From NCBI RefSeq assembly GCF_000003815.2, contig NC_049996.1:17213440-17277439 (forward strand): DNA of 64,000 nucleotides, read 5' to 3'. Source of the DNA: Branchiostoma floridae (taxonomy: Eukaryota > Chordata > Leptocardii > Amphioxiformes > Branchiostomatidae). Below, one piece after another: positions 1-61,500 of this stretch (its first letter is position 1; each line of letters opens with the position of its first letter). The notes under the pieces were generated by a model that was given only the letters and a program-made list of their open reading frames with translations, searched no databases and had not been told where the DNA came from. Position numbers and translations under genes: made by a program.

Positions 1-50833
<50,833 letters not shown>

Positions 50834-51405
50834 ACAAACTGCTGCATGCTGGGATACCCGGTCGCATGGGCAATGCTTGGACTGCCGTGAGGAAACGGAA
50901 TGTTTTGTTTTGTTACGGAATGCGCTACGATTCTACGATGCTTAGTTCATGAACGGATGGATGCAGTTAATGATACAAGTCTACTAACTACTGTAAATGT
51001 GCTAATTGATAGAGGGTTAGGCTAGCAAGAGTTCCAGCTTGCCTTGTGACTGACTTGCCTAATGTGCAAGCAGGAGGTTATGGACAGATAACCTCCTTGG
51101 TGAGAGAGAAAACTGCACAAGACTTTCCTGCAAATGCCTAAGGATTATTAGAACTGTTGCATCGTGGGAAATGCACGATACCATGTCCATACTTTTACAA
51201 CCATGTACAAGTAACTGGTCCATTTAAATTGGTGTTACATGTACCAAGATTATAGAATATGCACAAATTGTTTCTAAAAGCATTCCAGCCAGGAAAGTAG
51301 TAAAATCTTTCGATTCAAGCTGTTATCAAATGCTTTTGAGGAGGTAGGTTATGTGGAACTTATAAAGATATTTGAATATATAAAAATAAAGACAATTGAT
51401 AATAA
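50834..51405 (+). other. MYLK: Probable 3' untranslated region with polyA signal
   Basis: AT-rich sequence without a good ORF follows the stop. A canonical AATAAA at 51385-51390 is the first consensus hexamer seen after the stop, giving a UTR of about 560 nt. The exact cleavage site is not visible. Confidence 0.55.
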
Positions 51406-52105
51406 TAATGTTCAATTTCCAACTTTTAATTATGAAAGTAGAGGAAGTCATCTGAACAATAAGGGAGGAGCATCTTGTGTGTTCCTTGAAAATGTAACCC
51501 AATATAAAGGTTAACTTTCCTGCTCAAAAGTAAACGGTTATCAAAATCACAAAATGATAACTTTTTCAGACACTTGTACAGACATAAGTTTTTGGTGGTT
51601 GTGATTCCCTTGGTGTGAATGCAGCACGGCTTGTAAAATACACATCATTTTTTACCTGAATATCGTGTGTTTTTTATGTTTTTGTCTGTGATTTTGTTCT
51701 CCTTAAAAGTTATACCTTGCAGTACATATCATGCACGCTTGACTTGAACTTTTCCCGCCAAAACTCACCCCAGAGCAGCGCTCCTTGCGGACATTGTATG
51801 AAGTGAACCTTGCGGTTCACCCATTGATCGTATTTATTTGTTTTATCTATAGTCTCAGTAAAATTGTCAAACCGTAATATAATTTCGTTTTGTCCCTGTT
51901 AATTCACTGAACAAAACAATTTAGTCAAACTCTTCAAAGTTCATCTTTCACAGCACTGACGAATAGTAACTTCATTTCTCGTCTGTTGGCGGTACATATA
52001 TGATCATATATTCAACTGTTTGGCTTCAGGATTCACACCTTAGATGAAATATCTCATAATGATATTCAAAGTCTCTGCGCCTTCAGACAATATAACGTTA
52101 CAAGT

Positions 52106-52166
52106 CAATACCCATCTGTGTGTGTATAGTTGTAAGTTACAACTATACACACACAGATGGGTATTG
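52106..52166. repeat. Perfect 29-bp inverted repeat with 3-nt loop
   Basis: Arms 52106-52134 and 52138-52166 are exact complements around AGT. Confidence 0.95.
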
Positions 52167-52227
52167 CGTTATTCTATTGTAAGCATTTCATTTCATTGCA
52201 TGTGGGACAGATAGTCGCACGGAGATG

Positions 52228-52302
52228 CTTAGGTCAACCCCAGAGGTCAAACCGTGACGCGTGCGTGGACTTGACCCAGTATAGGTCAGGTCAGAGGTCA
52301 TT
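52228..52302. promoter_or_regulatory. AGGTCA half-site cluster with a perfect DR1
   Basis: Several AGGTCA motifs lie at 52230-52302; AGGTCAGAGGTCA at 52290-52302 is a perfect direct repeat with 1-bp spacing, the RXR/HNF4/COUP-TF type. It is 25 bp upstream of a possible start codon at 52327. Confidence 0.45.
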
Positions 52303-52326
52303 GTCAAGTACACGTCACATCTGTGC

Positions 52327-52453
52327 ATGCGCAGTGTGAGAGAAGAGGTTACTGTACTAGAACACGTCTGTGCAGACCTCGTCTTGGAGACTTTTCAGGA
52401 ATTTTCGTTGAAGGATTTTTGCAGCGGTGGGGAAAGTTTGGAGGGGAGGAGAG
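52327..52453 (+). CDS. Candidate first coding exon
   Basis: An open stretch starts at ATG 52327 (MRSVREEVTVLE) and continues for 42 codons to a donor AGAG|GTAGGT in phase 1, which fits the acceptor at 54304. Just upstream lie a palindrome-like GCATGCGCA (an NRF1-like core) and several AGGTCA half-sites, so a promoter is plausible. No protein family is recognised and no TATA box is obvious, so this is a candidate only. Confidence 0.35.
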
Positions 52454-55400
52454 GTAGGTTGTCAACTTCTGTGTTTTTTATTTTGGCCACCTTTTTCGCG
52501 TTTTGTAACATAAAACAGGCAGTTTAAATGAGTGCGAGGTAGAGGAAATGGTTGATTTTGTTTAGTAATCATCCCCTGAGAAGGTGAGGATTGGTTTGGG
52601 TTCTTGCTATTTTTGTTTACCCGTAAACTGGACCGTTGAGAGTGAAAGAAATAAAACAGGAGTTTTGCGCTTGAAACATGTACAGCGATGAGTTTCAATC
52701 AAAAACTGCCTTAGGTCTGAAATACAAAATACAAGTTTTGTAGTTTAACGTAGGACATATATTTTGAACATCTTATTATTGATTAACGTTTGCCGAATCT
52801 TCCTCATTCACTGCGGTATAAATTGAATTTGTGTTGCGCTTGACTTGACGATTGACTTTGACTTAATAATATCATAAAAACGACAAAACACACAAAGCGT
52901 AAAAAGATTGATGAAATTCGTTGAGCGCTCGGTCAACTCGCTCGGTCAACTCGCTCGGCCAACGCACAGCAGCTTCAGTGACCCCCAAAATTTACTAACT
53001 TTAAAGGTGTTTCGGAAATTCATTTTCCTTGGCATATTTTGCTAGATTTTAGCATTTTTCATCGAGCTTAGCTACCCCGGCGGAGACAACCCTAAATTTC
53101 AGTATTTTTCACCGTGACAACCCAACCCTCCGTTATGTTTGAGTACGGTGCCCTTGGCAGGTCGGTGCAAAGTTTACTTTTTAATTTTTCTAGATTTTAG
53201 TGTTTTTCGTCGGGCTTAAGTTTAACTAGTCCGGCGGAGACAACCCTAAATTTCAGTATTCTTCACCGTAGTCAGTCCTATGGAGACAACCCCAACCCGC
53301 CGTTATGTTTGAGAACGGTTTATGCCCGCGGCATCTCGGTGCGAAGTTTACCTTCCCAGCGGCACGGCCGGGCATGTCTGTCCCGGGACCGCGCAGTTTG
53401 CCCCGCACCCACCCGCGAAAATTCCCCGCCAATATTGGCTTAGGGGGGCACGGGGAGATCCACACGGTTAGGGGAGAGGGTGGGGGGACAAAACAGCAAA
53501 TATTTTCATACAGACGGACATTTTCTTGTGTACTAGTACTTCTACTACTGTCATCCAGTCGAGTACACACGAGGGAAATACCACGCAAAACGCATACAAA
53601 TTTGTTTACTTTACAAAAACAATTTAAAGGATTGGAACTACGCCTCTGAGTGAATTACGGGTCTTTTTTAACACTGTACATGTTATTTTTCTTGTACATG
53701 TTTTGATCTTGAACGATCGTCTCAGAATAGACATAAAAAGAACCCAACATACATACCGTGAAGAGAAGGTTGAACCCAGTGGGCTTGACCACAGACATGG
53801 ATCGTAACGGAGCCACATTGTCTAAGATACATGATGAGACAGCGGTATGTTTGAATTGAGACAGTGAGAAAAGTTTAATGCATTCACTTATCCACAGTTT
53901 ATAACTAGATATGGAGGAACACAGCAATAAAACTACAGTTATATCAATGTCAGAGAAGGCCTTGGACTACCGTAAAGCTGTCAGATATTGTAGTTCACTA
54001 TAAATCAGACAGGACAGCTTCCTTCGTCTCAGAACCATTCGCGTAGAAAAAGAAAGTGACGTTTGACTTTCATTTTCCCGCAATAATTCCCGAGTTAACA
54101 TTTCTAACGAAAAAAAAACAATCTGAAAGCCAAAACAGTCCTTCAAAGTTTTTTTTTTACGTCAACGACCAGCGCCATAAAATATCAATCAGACAAAACA
54201 GATGTAACAAGTTGCCCCCAACCTCAACGCCAAACCATCGCAACCCCCGTCCACCGTTGTTAACGGATCGTCCCCTCTGACGCTTCTCCCCTTTCTCTTC
54301 CAGTTCTTGGTGCGGAGGATCGTCTTGAAGACAGCGGTGGAAGGTAAGGAATGTCATCTCTCCATCTTACACCAGTCTTAAGTCATGTTGTCCATTCCCG
54401 CCACATTTCTGACACGACGGTTCCTGTGTGTGAATGTGTACGCACATAGTGATGACTACCGTTACACGTTATATATAAAGCACGACCAAATTATTGCACG
54501 ATAAATGTTTGTGGTAGGATTTTCAGCGGCGTTACATCTTAAACATGACAGAGCCAACCATCAAAGCCATCTCTTTATCTACAAGAACCTTTTCATGTCA
54601 CAGTACAGCTGCATTTTATAGGACTGTCTAAAGAACGAAGCCAATTTGCTGGGGAATACTTGTCGTAACGGAAAAAGGAGATAAAAGCTTCTTCGTGGCC
54701 TTCTTGTTAAGACAAAAGTGGGCAGGCCGTTTAGACTACGTACATCTATAGAGCAGTACGCTCTGTGTTGGACTAGCTCTGTCAGACTTCACTGATGTTT
54801 GGGTTGATATTTTACCATTTGGCACAATGTAGCAGGGATATGGTGTATAGTTGGCGATGGAATCTGGCCTACGATATCAGTCGGATCCTTCCTGGTCGCT
54901 GTGAAGCTATTTTCTCCAATTTGTGCCTGTTTCTGGTGTTTACCCACCCCCTGAGGATCCCGGTCCATGTTGTAGTGTAGGGTCCGTGTGTTTGACCAGT
55001 CTGGATGTGTTTAAGTTAAATCCTATCAGCTTCACGGCCAAACACGCCATCTAAAAGCCCGCGGCGGTCACACATACATGAATACAGGCATGTAGCCGGC
55101 CATAGACGCGCAGCATTCGCAGGAACAAAGCACTGCGACTTTTGGAAGATCTAAAACATGTCCTCCGGGTATAATGTATCAACGGAATGACGTCGTTGTA
55201 CGTAAACCGCAGTTGGGGTGATTATGGTACAAGCTGTCGCGGCTGAAACACTGTCGAACTGCCTAAACTGGGATGAATCATTAAATGACAATTAATGAAA
55301 ATTGAAAAACAAATAAACCATGAAGGTTGGTGCTGGTGTGCCCCGTTATAACCATGCGTAGGTACGTCGTAAGTCGTTAATGAACGCAGTGGAACTGTAG

Positions 55401-55478
55401 TTTCACATTCTGTGACTGAACTCATCGTTACCTTAGCGGAGAAGGTTCTGTTTTGGTAGATGTCTGTCTGTCTGTGTT

Positions 55479-55511
<33 letters not shown>

Positions 55512-58500
55512 GTGTCTGCTTGTCTGTCTGTGGACGGCATCCTTTGAGAAACTGTGGCTAGATTCGCATGCCATTTTGTCAGGTGGGTAGGGATCGGGAA
55601 AACGAAGGTCAAGTCGATAATGGACCTCCTGTCGTGTTTCTGAGGTACTGCAGCAGGTTTGTGTTCTGTACATGCTATGGACATCATATTAAGTCGGTAC
55701 ACGTCTCTTGGAAGGGAGAGTAAGTGGTATCGTTTTTTTAACTGTAGAGAAAACAACTCAAGGATGGGTTGACTCATTGTCAACAGTTTTGGTATGTACA
55801 TGTAGATAGCTTAACTGATCTTGTTTTTGTTGCATTTCAGTAATATCTTCGTTTAGCTACATGTGATTCTCCACTTTTCAAGTACTAGATATCCGAATCG
55901 AAAGTTTGCATACAAAGTTAAAAACAAACGATCTCGTTGACAACGCCTTTTTTTGGCTCCTCCCTGAACTTAGCGACTCTCCCCGTCTCTTAACTCCCAC
56001 CGCAGGACGGTTTAGTGTAATGTCTGACCAGATCACCCTGCCGGAGTTATTTTGTGGCTATTTTACGGTTTTTATGGTGTTCAGAGTCGGCTCCCTCTGA
56101 CGGTGCGCGTTTTCTTTCGACTAGTCTCCCGCTAGGAGCGGTACGTTCATCCAGTGCCTAGTTTCCACATAGGTCATCAAGTTTCCATGCTTTTTCAGTA
56201 GCAGGGTATGTTTTACGGGGGGGGGGGGGGCGTCCCCTAACATAACGTCCTTGAGGCACCTCCTCGAACACGGGACCTAGGTTTGACGTCCCTTCCTAAA
56301 GACGGGGGCGTGCTAAATGTTGCAAAAATACAAATAAGACACCCGGAGACAGCACAGGATTCTAATATATATCTACTTGGAGACTCCATTTTATCCGATC
56401 GCCAGAGATGTGTAGTCTCTACCAGACTCCATAAGTCGCTGGAAATAACTAGAAATGGAACAAATAGACGAGTAAGCCGGGCAGAGAAGTACAGCCGACT
56501 AGGGAACAGGTAGCGCGCTGTCGCGGCTGCATTCCTCTGGCCGACTTACTCCAGGACCTCTATTTGTTCCATTTCTACGTTTTTTCTAGCTGCCTATGGA
56601 GTCTGGTACAGACTAGGAGATGTGAGGAACTGGGTCATGGTAACAGACCGGCGGTCCCAGACACACAAACACGGCGTTATTACCTCCTTACCCGCGCTGT
56701 AAACCTGCGGGAACCTGGGCCTGGTTTTCTACAGTAGCGCTGGGGAGGGGAAAACTGGTTGCCATCATCGGGAACTAAAATCCGTTTCTTTTTTTTTTTA
56801 ATTGTATTGTAGAGAAAAGCTCGTTACCGCGAAGTATATTATGACAGTAAGGGCATCCTAACACGTTAACAGGTAGACGTGCAAAGGTTAGTTATGACCG
56901 TTAGATACAGCTGCGAACAACAGAACAACTACAGCACTTCGTTGAGAACCTCATTGCAGGCGTAAAGAAACAGAAGATGGTTTCAGCTAAAATTGCCTGC
57001 ATCTGAACCCCCGTAACCCCACACGTGGCCCGGCGCGTCGCGCCAATTAAACTCACATAAAAACCACTTCAGACGGCACACTGGAGCCTCTCGAGTTAGA
57101 ACTAACATCTGCGCGTGTGTGCGGGAACCAGTCATTGTACTGCTGTAGACGAGAGGGGCTACATTCTATATAGGGGTTCTAATGAGTCCTTTGCCTCAAC
57201 TTTACCATTGGCCAATTCCTTCAAAACATAATACTTCTTTCAAATCTGTTTGCTTAAGTATCTGAAATAACTATAATGCAAACGGAGCGAAGACAAGATT
57301 GAGAGAATTGGAAACGGAGGGCTGAATAGAGACATAGAGGCGTTGAAAGGTACAAAAGCGAACGAACGAACACGACATGAAAATTAACTTTTTGTTCTCA
57401 ATGATGTACATTCAATGTCTGTCTCTGTATATCCAGTCTAAATGCCCTTCGGTGTAACACACCAGCTTCTGTATCTGTACAGCCGGTATAACGATGGCAA
57501 CGATTTCTTCTTGACGATAGACAAGATAAAGTAAAGATAAAATATGAGAAGTATAATTTTCGGGAAAAATAACTATTTTTAACAGCTCTATTCTGGGTTG
57601 ATAACGAAATAACTGAGTCATATTTTCTCCGCACAGCTCCACCCCCAGCGTTGTTGTGGAGAGTTGTGAGGCGTACCTGGGCCGGACGGGGTCCATCACG
57701 GTACTGGTGACAGGTGTGCCCAAACCGCACGTGTCCTGGCACCGGCACCTGCAGAAACTACACACGGACAGGTAAGAACACACCTGTTACCTCACACTAA
57801 CTACACACGGACAGGTGAGCACACTAACTACACACGGACAGGTGTGCCCAAACCGCACGTATCCTGGCACCGGCACCTGCAGAAACTACACACGGACAGG
57901 TGAGTTGTCAGAACACCTGTAGTTTTCTACCACATGTTACTGTAATCTTTAGTTAGTCCTGGTGGTATCTGAAATATTCTTGAGGAGACGTCACGAAAAC
58001 GTCTTTAGTGGACCATCTCATGTCATCAGATTTCGGCTCACCAGATTGGCAAATAATATGGGCACCAAGTTCTGTACACACATAACTGCAGTGCAGCGGG
58101 ACGTTAAGCCACGTGACTGCAGCAACGGGTCGTAAGTGCGAGATAACCTGTGTCGCCCCCCGTCTCTGCTCGAGGGCGGTGAACCCTGGTGCACACAGCA
58201 TGCTTCACTCCTCTTACAAGGAAATGCTGTTCCGAATACAGCAAATCTTACCAACACAGATCATATTTCATGTTTAAACATTTTCAAATTCTCCTGTAAC
58301 TTTAATGTTGCCACTTTGACCTTCCTCCTGCAGGAAGTACCGTGTGCTGTCACGTGACCATGTGTGCTGTCTGAGACTGCGCAGAGTGGAGCCGCGTGAC
58401 GCGGGGGAGTATCTGTGTGTGGCCACCAACCCCAGCGGGCGGGAAACCACACAGGTCACCCTAAAGGTCAAAGGTAAGCTCACCAACCCCAGCGGGCGGG

Positions 58501-61500
58501 AAATAACACAGGTCATCCTGCAGGTCAAAGGTAAGGCCTCCAACCCCAGCGGGCGGGAAACCACGCAGGTCATCCTGCAGGTCAAAGGTAAGGTCACTCA
58601 GGGTCATGGGGCAAAAATATTAATCAGACAAGGGTTAGAGAGTGATGGTCAACATGAGCGTTGAAAGGGAAATTCAACATCAGGTGACCGCAGTGTTAGA
58701 AGGTGAACTTCAGTAGAAAATGACGCCAAGGTCAACAGGTGAATGTCAATATAGCTTAAAGGTAACCTAGGTCAGCCATGCGGTGAAAGGGCAGAGGTCA
58801 CTCACCAAAGTCAAGACCAGCAGTCTGCGGTACGATCGAACCTTGTATTGATTAATCAAGGTCAGTTTTGGCAGTGTCTTTGACAGCACCTTGAGTTCAT
58901 GTCAAAGGTCATAGTTCATGATTTACAGGTCAAAATTGCATCTAAGACGAACGTTCTTGACTCTTGGGTACACGCTGCTTCTCAGACATTCCCGCAGCTG
59001 TGTCACTCAGACCTGTCACTCAAGTGGGTTCCGCTTCTCATTTCCTGATGACGTCACGTTATGACGTAGTTAAAATACCGAACAGGGAGACAAACATTTT
59101 CCCGGGAATTCCAGGGCAGAAAAGTTGACGAGAAAGGACGCCAAATGTTCCCCCGGAACAACACCGTAAAGACCAGTTCCTGTGTCTGATGAGTTTAGAA
59201 ATGTCATATTTATAAATGGATTCAGAACGTCCGAAAAGTGTGCTTTCACTTTGCGACCAATCAGCACCACAACAGAGTCGGGTTGGAATGTAAAAGAAAA
59301 ATGTCCTTTTGTTGAGATAAATCTAGAGGACAAGCAGCAACAAGAGATCATCACCATTTTACTACAATTTCTGAGACATTGCTTTGTCGAGTAGTCCAAT
59401 TGCAATATAAGCCGATGTAAAGGGACGACATTCGAGTGTGTTGCCCGCGAGACCCTTTCCGAAAAAAAAGCATAGATACATGTATAACGAGATCACCCTC
59501 TGTCATATCAGCTACTGTAGATGCAGAAATATAACTCACATGTGTCTGTTGCAACTCAACAAATAAGTCCAAATATGCTCATCACTTTCCTGAACAGATC
59601 GAGAAATTAGACAAAAAGCTGCAAATAAACATTTTTTCAGGAATTTGACTCTGAGGCAAAACATATGTGAAGGAACCGTCCTGTCACTAAGCTGTATAAA
59701 GATAATTGTAACTTCAGAATCAGCAAAAAAATAACATTTTAAATGCTTGAAACGTGCGAGGATCGAAAATAGCCGTAAGACTGGAATTCCTGGAAATGGC
59801 GATCGAATTGTGTACGCCAATATTTGTTTGTCAACAAGAGCGTGTGAAGATCGCAGCCAGACTGTGTAAACAACCAGAGTCACGTACACAACAGCGCAGG
59901 TCAACACGGGAGGGTTTAAACTCCGTGCTGTTCTGGCAACGGTCTATTACCTCCGTGATAGTGGAGGTATTGTTTGGGGTTATATCTTGGTAACATCTAA
60001 GTGGATTGTAATGATATTTGGTATGTGGGTGCTAGGAACACCGGGTGCTACATGTTGACTTTGGGCCTCCTGTTGGGTGACCTTGGCACTGCAGAATAAG
60101 GTCCGTTTTTTGTATCTTTTGTCAAGTTGTGGTCTTGTTTGAGCTTTCTTCATTCATTAGTAGGTCAAATCGGCCTGTAGGCAACTTTTCATTGAGGTCA
60201 TGAGGGAAGAGGTAAGGGTCAGACAACGTATATAACAGAGATACAGATTACGTGATCTTTAAAAGGCCTATTACATCTAACACAGCGCACAATCCTTACA
60301 CATATTTTGTGGGTCTGCTGTCAAAACAATGGCATATTTCAGGATTTGGTTTATTTGGTATATTGTCTTACTTCCCGGTTGAAAATTGTCCCAAATTTTT
60401 ATTTATCAACTGTTACAAGAGCGCTTGTGATGGTAACAAATGTGCCATGCCACAGCAACATGCATATTTTCTTCTTTTTTTTTAGTATTAAATCTTCGGC
60501 GCATCTAGCAAAACAATTGCTAAGTGTTTGGCCTCCGGTGTGCTTGTTGCAGGCTGTATTAAAATTACTTGATGGAAAAGTGTTTGAATGGAAACAAGCT
60601 GAGTGTTTATGATGTTTACAAGCCGTAAAAGGATTGCCAGTCCTTTTTATAGAGCGGAGGTCGAAGACAAATATAAAACGTATCAACTTATGAGTATTTC
60701 GATGACATATTCCTGTCCATTCGACTGTGAAAATCAGGCAAGGAACAACGAAGGGAAAAAAAAGAGACGGAGAGTGAACGAGAAAAGTCGCCTGCCACCC
60801 TTTGTAAAAAAAAACCGTGTGTTTACCTACCCACTCAAGAATGACCTCTGAGTGTACCAAGGTCAAGCACCCTTCAGCCATGTTTGTCCACCTGTCGTTC
60901 TTTCACACCTGTACGCCGCCGTGCCGTGAACGTCGTGACGTCCCGACGTCAGAACACCTGACGCCGCCGCCCGCATACACAGTTCTCACAACCGTTATCA
61001 CACAGACACGCCTTCAGACATCATACCTGTGTATTTTTCCACGACGTTATCAGTACACCCCCTTCCCTCTCCACCCCAGCCGGGAGACGGTTTGTTTTCG
61101 CGCTGAGGTGACCAGAAATGACCCACTTGAACCTTGTACAGTCTGTACGCACACTTACTGCGTTCTACACTACAGTAGAGCCTCGGTACCAGCCTGCGGA
61201 AAAGGCTTTGTTTTCATACAACCGTTGTTTTGGTAATTCACCAAATCACTCGGTCTAGATCACCCCCAAAAACTTGGCTCTCCTTTTCCTCCAATCCTCC
61301 GTTGTAGCAACCAGGGAATCTTTCTTCAGGCTTCAGTGTCTTCTAAGGTTCTCTGATGTATTCTTTCTCAGACTTTTCTCGGCTCTTCTTCTCATGAGTA
61401 TTTTCTGTGCTGTTTCTTACTGCTATCGTATTTTTAAGGGTACGTCTTGGAAAAGAAACGTGCTGTAAAAGTACACTCTCAATTGGTTGTTGGAAAAATA

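Noticed and set aside
53253-53649. Opposing 111-114-codon ORFs
   Set aside because: GC-rich non-coding sequence open on both strands; partly overlaps a tandem duplication.
60817-61236. 139-codon ORF
   Set aside because: No domain, no splice support, low-complexity composition, opposing ORFs overlap it.
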